Assembly (NCBI RefSeq): GCF_011077955.1
Contig: NZ_JAALBX010000001.1
Coordinates: 528,788-592,787, forward strand
Reading direction: 5' to 3'
From: Citrobacter freundii
GTDB lineage: Bacteria > Pseudomonadota > Gammaproteobacteria > Enterobacterales > Enterobacteriaceae
Length of the DNA: 64,000 nt
Shown here in pieces: positions 18,309 to 26,178 of this stretch (position 1 is the first letter of the stretch; each line of letters begins with the position of its first letter). Made by a program: the position numbers and the translations under genes. The notes beneath the pieces are model-generated. The model was given only the letters and a program-made list of their open reading frames with translations, searched no databases and was not told the DNA's origin.

Positions 18309-19292
18309 ATGGCAATACGCATTGAGTTTCAAAAGCATGGCGGCCCTGACGTGCTCCAGGCAGTTGAGTTCACACCAGGCGACCCGGCGGATAACGAAGT
18401 CCAGGTTGAGAATAAAGCCATTGGCATCAACTACATTGATACCTATATCCGCAGCGGGTTGTATCCACCGCCAGCGCTGCCCAGCGGACTTGGCACCGAA
18501 GCTGCGGGCATCGTGAGTAAAGTCGGCAATGGCGTAACGCATATTAAAGCAGGCGACCGCGTGGTGTACGCGCAGTCATCGCTCGGCGCTTACAGTGAAG
18601 TACACAATGTGCCTGCCGATAAAGTCGCTCTGCTGCCGGATGCAATTTCTTTTGAGCAGGCCGCCGCGTCGTTCTTAAAAGGCCTGACTGTGTTCTATCT
18701 GCTGCGTAAAACCTATGAAATAAAGCCCGATGAGCCATTTTTATTTCACGCCGCAGCGGGCGGCGTCGGGCTTATTGCCTGTCAGTGGGCAAAAGCATTA
18801 GGCTCGAAATTGATTGGTACCGTCGGCTCGGCACAAAAAGCGGAACGCGCTAAAAAAGCGGGCGCATGGCAGGTGATTAATTATCAGGAAGAGAGCATCG
18901 TTGATCGGGTGCGCGAAATCACCGGCGGGAAAAAAGTGTGCGTGGTTTACGATTCGGTCGGTAAAGAGACCTGGGAGCCCTCGCTGGATTGCCTGCAACG
19001 CCGCGGTCTGATGGTCAGCTTTGGTAATTCATCTGGACCGGTAACGGGCGTTAATCTGGGGATCCTGAATCAAAAAGGGTCGCTGTTCGTGACGCGTCCT
19101 TCCCTGAATGGCTATATCACAAACCGTGCGGAGCTGGAAGAAGCCAGTAATGAGCTGTTCTCGCTTATCGCAAGCGGCGTAATAAAGGTAGATGTGGCGG
19201 ATGATCAGCGCTTTGCGTTAAAAGATGCGCAAAAGGCCCATGAAGCACTGGAAAGCCGGGCCACCCATGGCTCCAGTTTATTGATTCCCTAA
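18309..19292 (+). CDS. qorA: NADPH quinone oxidoreductase (zeta-crystallin-like)
   Basis: QorA is a cytosolic medium-chain dehydrogenase without zinc that reduces quinones with NADPH. The 327-residue product equals E. coli QorA in length. It has the GroES-like N-terminal part (GINYIDTYIRSGLYPPP) and a Rossmann nucleotide-binding segment with AAAGGVGLIACQWAKALG near residue 145. GGAGG precedes the ATG. A strong terminator follows. Confidence 0.95.
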   Translation: MAIRIEFQKHGGPDVLQAVEFTPGDPADNEVQVENKAIGINYIDTYIRSGLYPPPALPSGLGTEAAGIVSKVGNGVTHIKAGDRVVYAQSSLGAYSEVHNVPADKVALLPDAISFEQAAASFLKGLTVFYLLRKTYEIKPDEPFLFHAAAGGVGLIACQWAKALGSKLIGTVGSAQKAERAKKAGAWQVINYQEESIVDRVREITGGKKVCVVYDSVGKETWEPSLDCLQRRGLMVSFGNSSGPVTGVNLGILNQKGSLFVTRPSLNGYITNRAELEEASNELFSLIASGVIKVDVADDQRFALKDAQKAHEALESRATHGSSLLIP

Positions 19293-19300
19293 AAAGAATT

Positions 19301-19331
19301 AGGGCTTCCCGTAGGAAGCCCTTTCTTTTTT
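19301..19331 (+). terminator. rho-independent terminator of qorA
   Basis: AGGGCTTCC-cgta-GGAAGCCCT is followed by a T-rich run (TTCTTTTTTT), starting nine bases after the qorA stop. Confidence 0.92.
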
Positions 19332-19470
19332 TATCGTTCGCGCCGTATGTAGGGTACAGCTGCGATGAATTCGTTAACCTACATATAGTGACAGATTAAC
19401 GCGTCGATTCCTACGCAGCCCCTGAATAAATCCTCACAGGATCATCAGGTTGTGACCCAGGCCCCACTCC

Positions 19471-19713
19471 TTAGTAACGCCAACGGTTGTTGCGCTGATA
19501 AAGCGGAAGCTTCGGCTGTTTTATTGCTCTGACGACCCACACGATAGCGACGGCCAGCAATAACCAGGGTAATACTTTAAAGATGATGGCAAACAACCCG
19601 CCCACAAACATTAATGCCGTCGCCACGACTAACGCTGCCAGAATACCGAGTAGCGATACGCCAGTGACCAGCAGCATCACGAAAAACCCGAGTACAAATA
19701 CAATTTCCAGCAT
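19471..19713 (-). CDS. pspG: PspG, phage shock protein G
   Basis: PspG is a small inner-membrane effector of the phage-shock (membrane stress) response. The 80-residue product, from the ATG at 19713, begins MLEIVFVLGFFVML and ends QRNNRWRY, matching E. coli PspG (80 aa). It has two hydrophobic segments (residues ~2-45 and ~48-65). An upstream in-frame ATG would add five residues, but a GGGGGAG ribosome site favours 19713. A sigma-54-type promoter lies upstream. Confidence 0.92.
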   Translation of the reverse strand: MLEIVFVLGFFVMLLVTGVSLLGILAALVVATALMFVGGLFAIIFKVLPWLLLAVAIVWVVRAIKQPKLPLYQRNNRWRY

Positions 19714-19749
19714 GACTCTCTCCCCCAATTTCTTTCCTGGAGGACTATT

Positions 19750-19764
19750 ACAAGAATCATGCCA
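19750..19764 (-). promoter_or_regulatory. sigma-54 promoter candidate of pspG
   Basis: On the minus strand TGGCATGATTCTTGT matches the -24/-12 pattern TGGCAC-N5-TTGC with the correct GG-to-G spacing; the last base departs (T for C). It lies 37 bp upstream of the pspG start. E. coli pspG is transcribed by sigma-54 with PspF. Confidence 0.75.
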
Positions 19765-19844
19765 ATCATAACTTATTGAATAGTAATAAAAACGCGCTGA
19801 ACGGATAGCCAGCGCGTAGTGAATTTGACGATTTTTTAGCGAAA

Positions 19845-20843
19845 TTATTGCGGCGCAGCTACTTTTTGAAGGGCATTTTCCAGCACATTGATATCCGCAC
19901 CCGCTTTATGCGCGTTCTCACTTAAATAACGACGCCACTGACGCGCGCCAGGTACGCCCTGAAACAGCCCAAGCATATGGCGGGTAATATGGCCCAGATA
20001 TGCGCCCTGGCTGAGTTCACGCTCAATGTAGGGATACATGGCACGCACCACAGCAACCGGATCGGCCGTTGCGCTGTCCACGCCGAAAATCTCTTTATCC
20101 ACAGACGCCAGCATCCCTGGATTTTGATAGGCTTCGCGCCCGACCATCACACCATCCATATGCTCAAGGTGTGCTTTAGCCTGCTCCAGAGAGGTAATAC
20201 CGCCATTGATAGACATCGTCAGGTGTGGAAAATCACGCTTGAGTTGGTAAACACGCGGATAATCCAGCGGCGGAATTTCGCGGTTTTCTTTAGGGCTTAA
20301 CCCAGACAACCAGGCTTTGCGGGCGTGAATAATAAACATCTCGCATTCGCCCTTGCCGGAAACGGTATCAATGAAATCGCAGAGAAACTCATAGCTATCC
20401 TGCTCATCAATACCGATTCGGGTTTTCACGGTTACCGGAATGGACACCACATCACGCATCGCTTTAACGCAGTCCGCCACCAGTTGCGCGTTGCCCATCA
20501 GGCATGCGCCGAACATACCGTTTTGTACTCTATCGGACGGGCAGCCCACGTTAAGATTGATTTCGTCATAACCGCGCGCTTGCGCCAGTTTCGCACAGTG
20601 AGCAAGCGCCGCCGGATCGCTGCCGCCTAGTTGCAACGCCACCGGGTGCTCTTCATCGCTGTAAGCCAGGTAGTCGCCTTTGCCATGAATAATCGCGCCC
20701 GTGGTCACCATTTCGGTATACAGCAGCGTATGGCGTGACAGCAGACGCAGGAAATAACGGCAATGCCTGTCAGTCCAGTCAAGCATCGGCGCAATAGAAA
20801 AGCGATGGGCGGCAAAAGCGGTAGGTTGTGATTCTGGCAACAT
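19845..20843 (-). CDS. dusA: tRNA-dihydrouridine(20/20a) synthase
   Basis: DusA is an FMN- and NADPH-dependent enzyme reducing U20/U20a in the tRNA D-loop. The product (332 aa from the ATG at 20843) has the TIM-barrel start [15 protein letters not shown], the active-site cysteine in [14 protein letters not shown] and the FMN-binding SINGGI and [12 protein letters not shown] segments. The open frame extends to a GTG at 20894, but that would place the start inside a TATAGT -10-like element, so the ATG at 20843 is preferred. Its ribosome site is poor. Residues before ~FSIAPM differ from E. coli, so the start is less certain than the identity. Confidence 0.93.
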   Translation of the reverse strand: MLPESQPTAFAAHRFSIAPMLDWTDRHCRYFLRLLSRHTLLYTEMVTTGAIIHGKGDYLAYSDEEHPVALQLGGSDPAALAHCAKLAQARGYDEINLNVGCPSDRVQNGMFGACLMGNAQLVADCVKAMRDVVSIPVTVKTRIGIDEQDSYEFLCDFIDTVSGKGECEMFIIHARKAWLSGLSPKENREIPPLDYPRVYQLKRDFPHLTMSINGGITSLEQAKAHLEHMDGVMVGREAYQNPGMLASVDKEIFGVDSATADPVAVVRAMYPYIERELSQGAYLGHITRHMLGLFQGVPGARQWRRYLSENAHKAGADINVLENALQKVAAPQ

Positions 20844-20937
20844 AAGCAAGCGACTGGGGTATCTGGTTAAAAAAGGGGCGTCACTATACCACACTCCAGG
20901 AAAAGGGGCGGAACCTCATCATTCCGCCCGCCTGATT

Positions 20938-22212
20938 TTAGAACGTCACGCTAAGTTGCGCGCCGGCCCCCCAGGTTTCTTTTTCACCGACAAGACCGGT
21001 TAAATCCAAATGCACCCGGTTAAACGGCGCGAAACCCACACCTGCGGTAAAGACGTCATTGTCGTTGCCTTTGATATCTGCCCGGTAACCGGCGCGAAGG
21101 GCAAGCCAACTGAGCGGACGTACTTCTGCACCGACACCGGCATACTGGCTGTCTTCTTCGCTTTTAAATCCTTTCGTTTCAGTCAGATCGCCATCTGCCG
21201 TTAAGGTGACGTTTTCCGTATTCCATGCAACGCCCGCCGTAACCAGTGGCTTGATTTCATAGGTATCTTTGTAACCATTGACGACTTTGGTATCGATATC
21301 GCGGGAAATCAGGTTCTGCCCGCTCACGGCGACAGTCCAGTTTTCGCCGAAATCGGCGGCAAGGCCCGCGTCAACGTTGAATCCGGTGTCATCATTGCGG
21401 TAACGGGTGCTATTCCATTCACTACTTTTATAAAGGTAAATGGGCACGGTGTAGTTATACAACCAGGTTTTTTGCAGCTTAGGCGTAACACCAAATGATA
21501 CAGGTACGTCGCCGATGTCGAATTGTTTCGCGAACGCGACGCCATAATCCGAGACGATCGCCGCGCGGCCGAAACCGGTTGAGCGCAAGTTATTGGTAAT
21601 GCGCTCGGAGCCATTAATACTCGCGTCCAACGCCACTGCGCCAGCTCTGATATCGCTGTTCTGAATACCGCGCAAATAGGAAATATCGTCAGGATCAACC
21701 CATGAACTTAACCGGGCATGCGCATAGCCTTTCGCCACAAAAGCTACCGATAGCACATCATTAGGAATGCTGACGGCTATTCCTGCACCCGCACGTGCCG
21801 TGGCGACTTTGCCATTCAGCGTCTGAAGCTGATCGGCCAGTTCCCCTGCCGCGTTTTGAAATTGCTGTAACGATCCGTTGAGATTCAATAAATCTTCCGG
21901 ACCGAAATTGTCGATCACATCTTCGTAATAATTGATCCGATCGCTGATGTCATCGATCTGATCCGCAAGATTGTCTTTATCGCTAATCTGCGCCCCAACC
22001 GTCGGTAAAATAACGGTGACATCATCTTCGGGCTGGGCTTTCGCCAACAACGCCGGGTTGAGTAATACACCACTTCCATAATGGGCCGCCGCGACACCGG
22101 TTCCCCCCATCGCATCGCCACGGGCTTCTGTCCAGGTGTTGGCCGCACTGGCCCCATTTGCCACAAGCAGCGAAACCGCTGCTGCCACCGCCGATAATTT
22201 TATTTTTTTCAC
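20938..22212 (-). CDS. TraF-like outer-membrane beta-barrel protein (orphan)
   Basis: This is a 424-residue exported protein. The signal peptide (KKIKLSAVAAAVSLLVANGASA) is followed by a mature chain beginning ANTWTEARGDAMGGTGVAAA. That start and the alternating, aromatic-terminated strands to the final AQLSVTF are typical of FadL/PorV-like barrels in the family annotated TraF_2 (conjugal transfer TraF). Residues ~95-150 form a heptad-like helical insert (LADQIDDISDRINYYEDVIDNFG, LQQFQNAAGELADQLQTLNGKV). No conjugation genes are nearby, so the transfer label is likely historical. GTG at 22212 has a GAGACGG ribosome site; ATG at 22230 is an alternative. Confidence 0.75.
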   Translation of the reverse strand: MKKIKLSAVAAAVSLLVANGASAANTWTEARGDAMGGTGVAAAHYGSGVLLNPALLAKAQPEDDVTVILPTVGAQISDKDNLADQIDDISDRINYYEDVIDNFGPEDLLNLNGSLQQFQNAAGELADQLQTLNGKVATARAGAGIAVSIPNDVLSVAFVAKGYAHARLSSWVDPDDISYLRGIQNSDIRAGAVALDASINGSERITNNLRSTGFGRAAIVSDYGVAFAKQFDIGDVPVSFGVTPKLQKTWLYNYTVPIYLYKSSEWNSTRYRNDDTGFNVDAGLAADFGENWTVAVSGQNLISRDIDTKVVNGYKDTYEIKPLVTAGVAWNTENVTLTADGDLTETKGFKSEEDSQYAGVGAEVRPLSWLALRAGYRADIKGNDNDVFTAGVGFAPFNRVHLDLTGLVGEKETWGAGAQLSVTF

Positions 22213-22421
22213 AGTAGTCCGTCTCGTCATAGTTGATGTAACAGTGCAGTGTCTCTGCACAGCGGAGAGTGCTTGCTGTGGTATGTCCATATGAAAAAAC
22301 AGGCGCCCTGGCCCATAAAAAGCGATACCACCTTCAGGTGGTACATATTCATTATTTGTAATACTTAATTACTTATAGATGAGATTTTAATATTCGGGAA
22401 GCGCATGTTTTGATAAGCGTT

Positions 22422-22442
22422 AAAAAAGCGCCTAAAGGCGCT
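22422..22442 (-). terminator. minus-strand terminator between traF-like gene and zur
   Basis: On the minus strand AGCGCC-ttta-GGCGCT is followed by TTTTTT. The genes immediately upstream on that strand are yjbJ and beyond, across the plus-strand zur gene. It would therefore stop antisense readthrough of zur before the TraF-like gene. Confidence 0.7.
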
Positions 22443-22516
22443 CAATTCAGGGATCTGTCGGCGTTTTCAGAGGTTCATGTTAAAATGACGGTTTCACGCT
22501 ACCCATGAGGATCCTG

Positions 22517-23032
22517 ATGGATACGACGACATCACAACATATGCTTGCTTTGGCACAAGACCTTTGCCAGCAACGAAATGTCCGCCTGACTCCGCAGCGC
22601 CTCGAAGTGTTGCGTTTAATGACCTTACAGAAAGGGGCGATTAGCGCATATGATCTGCTGGATTTGCTGCGCGAAACGGAACCACAGGCAAAACCGCCTA
22701 CGGTATACCGAGCGCTGGATTTCCTGCTGGAACAAGGCTTCGTTCATAAAGTGGAGTCAACCAATAGCTATGTGTTGTGCTATCTGTTCGATCAGCCCAC
22801 GCATACATCGGCAATGTTTATTTGCGATCGCTGCGGCGTCGTCAAAGAACAAAGCGCGCAAGGTGTAGAAACCATCATGGATGCATTAGCCGCCGATATG
22901 GGTTTTTCGCTGCGACATAATGTGATTGAAGCCCATGGCTTATGCGCCAGTTGTGCAGAAGTAGAATCTTGCCATCAACCTGATCATTGCCATCATGATC
23001 ATTCGGTTCAGGTGAAAAAGCGCGGGAAATAA
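22517..23032 (+). CDS. zur: Zur zinc-uptake repressor (Fur family)
   Basis: Zur is a dimeric zinc-sensing repressor of zinc import. The 171-residue product from the ATG at 22517 equals E. coli Zur in length. It has the winged helix (NVRLTPQRLEVLRLMTLQKG, KPPTVYRALDFLLEQGFVHKVES), structural-zinc cysteines CDRC (~103-106) and CASC (~143), and a His-rich C-terminus (CHQPDHCHHDHSVQVKK). An upstream ATG at 22505 adds four residues, but GAGG six bases before 22517 decides for the latter. Confidence 0.96.
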   Translation: MDTTTSQHMLALAQDLCQQRNVRLTPQRLEVLRLMTLQKGAISAYDLLDLLRETEPQAKPPTVYRALDFLLEQGFVHKVESTNSYVLCYLFDQPTHTSAMFICDRCGVVKEQSAQGVETIMDALAADMGFSLRHNVIEAHGLCASCAEVESCHQPDHCHHDHSVQVKKRGK

Positions 23033-23107
23033 AGGGGGGGTAGACGGTACATCCTTGTACCTGGGCAGGGTAGCCATGGTAATGCTTACCAGAAACCCTT
23101 CGCCGGA

Positions 23108-23317
23108 TTACCAGCGATAATCGTTACGGGTTTCCCAGTCAGTCACTTCTTTATCTGCCTGATCTTTCTCGTAACCATAACGTTCCTGGATTTTCCCTAC
23201 GAGCTGATCGCGTTTACCTTCGATTACGGTCATATCGTCGTCAGTGAGTTTACCCCACTGCTCTTTCATTTTACCTTTGAACTGTTTCCAGTTACCGCCG
23301 ACTTCGTCTTTATTCAT
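23108..23317 (-). CDS. yjbJ: YjbJ, CsbD-family stress protein
   Basis: The 69-residue soluble protein, rich in charged residues and tryptophan (GGNWKQFKGKMKEQWGKLTDDD), matches E. coli YjbJ (69 aa), a very abundant stationary-phase protein of the CsbD family. Molecular function is unknown. A GAGGA ribosome site precedes the ATG. It converges on zur. Confidence 0.95.
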   Translation of the reverse strand: MNKDEVGGNWKQFKGKMKEQWGKLTDDDMTVIEGKRDQLVGKIQERYGYEKDQADKEVTDWETRNDYRW

Positions 23318-23540
23318 AATGTCGTCCTCATCGTTCGGTTATAAACGCTAAATACTTATCGTCCGTGCTTAACAGCAATTATCTGCTGGACGTGATAATA
23401 AGTTTAGTTGAGCGTTCTGAGACGATGAAAACATTCAGAATCTTTAACCAAACGCGGGATAAAAAACGCACCACGCATTCAATAAAAATATTACTTATCA
23501 ATAGGATATTAGATTATTAAATCGTGGTCAGCAGATGTAA

Positions 23541-24875
23541 CTAACCATTATTCCGATCGCTAAACCAGGTTTTACGCTGCCAGTGACGACGCCAGATGAG
23601 CCACAAAGACAGTCCGCGAAGCGCCAGAAAAACGGCGACGGCTAACCACAGGCCATGATTTCCAAGCCAGGGTAAGGCCATCAAGGTTAACCCAAAACCC
23701 AGCGCTGCCACCGCCATGCTATTGCGCATTTCCGCGCCGCGAGTCGCTCCAATGAACATACCATCAAGCAAGTAGCACCACACGCCTACCAGCGGCAAGA
23801 TGACTTGCCAGCCAAGATAACGATCCGCTTGTTGTTGAAGGACGGGAAGGGATGTCAAAAGCGCAACGATATGCCCACCCAACAGCGCATATACCGCAGC
23901 AAACAGCAGCGCCACAAGCCCTGCCTGTCGGCAGGCGGCGCGCCACACTTTGAGAAGTTGACGACCGTCGCCTGCACCATAGGCCTGTCCTGAATGCGCT
24001 TCAACTGCATAGGCAAAACCATCCAGCGCATACGCGGTAAATGTCAGAAGCGTCATCAGCACGGCATTGACAGCGACAATATCGTTTCCCATGCGCGCGC
24101 CCAAAATAGTGACGCAGGCAAAGCAGACCTGGAGTAATAATGAACGCAGCATGATGTCGCGGTTTAATGCCAGCAGCCGCATTATATCGCCGCGCCAGCC
24201 AGACAGCAGCATTGCCGGGGTAATGCCCCGAAGCTTAATGACATGCCACGCCATCACCAGCCCCACCGCCAACGTAATATATTCCGCCACGACAGTGGCA
24301 AGCGCCGCACCTTGTACTTTCATATCAAGCCCGACGACCAGCCACAGGTCGAGAATGATATTCAACACATTACCCACCACCAATAGCAGCACCGGCGCAC
24401 GTGCATACTGGACCCCTAACAACCATCCCAGCAGGACCAGATTCGCAAGCGTGGCGGGTGCGCTTAGCCAGCGGATTTCAAGAAAACGCCGCGCTTCCAG
24501 TAAGACCGTTTCGCTGCCCCCCACAATATGCAACGCCAGATTGATGAGGGGTGTACGCAGAAGCATGATCGCTACCCCGGCCAGAAGCGCCAGTAATAAC
24601 GGTTGCACCAACGCGCGCGCCATCGCTTGCGGATCCCTCGCGCCAAAAGCCTGAGCGGTTAAACCGGTGGTGCTCATGCGTAAGAAAAGCAGCAGCATAA
24701 ACAGGAAGCTGGTAGCGGTAGCGCCAATGGCGACGGCAGCTAAATAGACGGGACTATCAAGGTGACCAATAACGGCGGTATCGACCAGGCCCAGCAGCGG
24801 CACGGTGATATTGGAGAAAATCATTGGCAGCGCCAGGCGCCACAATGCCTTATCAGCAGAAGTGAAAAAATGCAT
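23541..24875 (-). CDS. dinF: DinF, MATE-family efflux transporter
   Basis: DinF is an SOS-inducible inner-membrane multidrug/toxin exporter of the MATE family. The 444-residue product has twelve hydrophobic segments with the MATE internal duplication (ALPMIFSNITVPLLGLVDTAVIGHL at the N-terminus). It lies 86 bp downstream of lexA on the same strand, as in E. coli. The intervening terminator must be partly read through if expression depends on the lexA promoter. Confidence 0.95.
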   Translation of the reverse strand: MHFFTSADKALWRLALPMIFSNITVPLLGLVDTAVIGHLDSPVYLAAVAIGATATSFLFMLLLFLRMSTTGLTAQAFGARDPQAMARALVQPLLLALLAGVAIMLLRTPLINLALHIVGGSETVLLEARRFLEIRWLSAPATLANLVLLGWLLGVQYARAPVLLLVVGNVLNIILDLWLVVGLDMKVQGAALATVVAEYITLAVGLVMAWHVIKLRGITPAMLLSGWRGDIMRLLALNRDIMLRSLLLQVCFACVTILGARMGNDIVAVNAVLMTLLTFTAYALDGFAYAVEAHSGQAYGAGDGRQLLKVWRAACRQAGLVALLFAAVYALLGGHIVALLTSLPVLQQQADRYLGWQVILPLVGVWCYLLDGMFIGATRGAEMRNSMAVAALGFGLTLMALPWLGNHGLWLAVAVFLALRGLSLWLIWRRHWQRKTWFSDRNNG

Positions 24876-24910
24876 GACGCAATCCGTAGCGAGATTTTTT
24901 GACGGTATAA

Positions 24911-24943
24911 AACAAAAAGCCGTAACGCGAGGCGCTACGGCTT
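24911..24943 (-). terminator. terminator/attenuator between lexA and dinF
   Basis: On the minus strand AAGCCGTA...TACGGCTT form a stem followed by TTTTGTTTT. It lies between the lexA stop and the dinF start and would reduce dinF transcription relative to lexA. Confidence 0.8.
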
Positions 24944-24961
24944 GATCTGAAACTTAAAGAT

Positions 24962-25570
24962 TTACAGCCACTCACCGTTACGAATAACGCCGACGGCCAG
25001 GCCTTCAATAGAAAAGGCTTGTTCACGCAGGTCAACAACGATCGGGGAGAATTCGCTGTTTTCCGGCAACAGTTGCACGGTATTACCCTGCTTATTGAGG
25101 CGCTTAACAGTAACTTCATCGTCGATACGCGCGACCACCACCTGGCCGTTGCGCACATCCTGCGTTTTATGCACCGCGAGCAAGTCGCCATCCATAATAC
25201 CGATGTCTTTCATCGACATACCGCTAACACGCAGTAAAAAATCCGCACTTGGCTTAAACAGGCCCGGATCCACCTGATAATGGCCTTCAATATGCTGCTG
25301 CGCCAGTAACGGTTCGCCCGCTGCGACGCGACCTACCAAAGGTAAACCTTCTTCTTCATCCACCAGCAAACGCAAACCGCGCGACGCGCCGGAGACAATT
25401 TCAATCACCCCTTTACGTGCCAGAGCTTTGAGGTGTTCTTCTGCGGCATTTGGGGAACGGAAACCCAGACGCTGTGCAATCTCCGCACGAGTGGGAGGCA
25501 TGCCGGTTTGGCTGATGTGATCTCGAATAAGATCAAACACCTCTTGCTGTCTGGCCGTTAACGCTTTCAT
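24962..25570 (-). CDS. lexA: LexA SOS repressor
   Basis: LexA represses the SOS regulon and self-cleaves when stimulated by RecA filaments. The 202-residue product from the ATG at 25570 equals E. coli LexA. It has the N-terminal winged helix ([32 protein letters not shown]), the cleavage site Ala-Gly in VAAGEP (~84-85), catalytic Ser in SGMSMKD (~119) and Lys in DDEVTVKR (~156). The frame extends six codons upstream, but the family start is at 25570. Two LexA boxes upstream indicate autoregulation. Confidence 0.98.
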   Translation of the reverse strand: MKALTARQQEVFDLIRDHISQTGMPPTRAEIAQRLGFRSPNAAEEHLKALARKGVIEIVSGASRGLRLLVDEEEGLPLVGRVAAGEPLLAQQHIEGHYQVDPGLFKPSADFLLRVSGMSMKDIGIMDGDLLAVHKTQDVRNGQVVVARIDDEVTVKRLNKQGNTVQLLPENSEFSPIVVDLREQAFSIEGLAVGVIRNGEWL

Positions 25571-25576
25571 TCCGCC

Positions 25577-25596
25577 CCCTGGGTGCATATACAGTA
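25577..25596. promoter_or_regulatory. LexA box 1 of lexA
   Basis: The plus-strand sequence CCCTGGGTGCATATACAGTA contains CTG-N10-CAG (25579-25594), just upstream of the lexA start. Confidence 0.92.
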
Positions 25597-25597
25597 A

Positions 25598-25617
25598 TGC
25601 TGTGAGTATATACAGCT
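25598..25617. promoter_or_regulatory. LexA box 2 of lexA
   Basis: TGCTGTGAGTATATACAGCT contains CTG-N10-CAG (25600-25615), 21 bp from box 1 centre to centre. This tandem arrangement is that of the E. coli lexA operator. Confidence 0.93.
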
Positions 25618-25678
25618 AACGGCGATTTTGAAACCACAAAATCAGCAAATCTCTGCACGTTAGCCGCATCTGGAATCT

Positions 25679-26047
25679 TTATCGCAAATTTGACCAGAGC
25701 AAAGTACCCCAGGTGATAAGCGCCAGTAGAATAGAAAACAGTACCGCCGCAGACCCCATGTCTTTGGCGCGCCCGGAAAGCTCATGAAATTCGGGACCAA
25801 TACGATCTACCACCGCTTCGATGGCGCTATTAAGAATTTCGACAATCATGACCAAAATGACAGAACCTATCAGCAGCACGCGGGTAATGGGATCGACATC
25901 CAGCCAGCAGGCCAGCGCAATAGCGACCACTGTCGCAACGCCCTCCTGGCGAAAGGCCGCCTCGTTCTTCCAGGCGGCACGGATGCCTTTCCAGGAGTAG
26001 CCTGCTGCTTTAACAATTCGTATTAACCCGGTGGTGTTATTCGCCAT
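25679..26047 (-). CDS. dgkA: diacylglycerol kinase
   Basis: DgkA is a trimeric inner-membrane kinase that phosphorylates diacylglycerol released by membrane-derived oligosaccharide synthesis, recycling it to phosphatidate. The 122-residue product (same as E. coli) has three TM helices and the catalytic motif EILNSAIEAVVDRIG at ~69-83. It is divergent from plsB, pairing two steps that feed phosphatidate. It lies upstream of lexA on the same strand. Confidence 0.96.
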   Translation of the reverse strand: MANNTTGLIRIVKAAGYSWKGIRAAWKNEAAFRQEGVATVVAIALACWLDVDPITRVLLIGSVILVMIVEILNSAIEAVVDRIGPEFHELSGRAKDMGSAAVLFSILLALITWGTLLWSNLR

Positions 26048-26178
26048 GAAAAAGAAACCTTTTAAAAAAACGCATCAAGAGCATTGAGCAACGAAACGTA
26101 AGCACCACAGATATTCCCTTGAGTTTCTGATATTCTTGCGGTGCATTTGCATTATTAACCAGAGGCTTTACATCGTTT

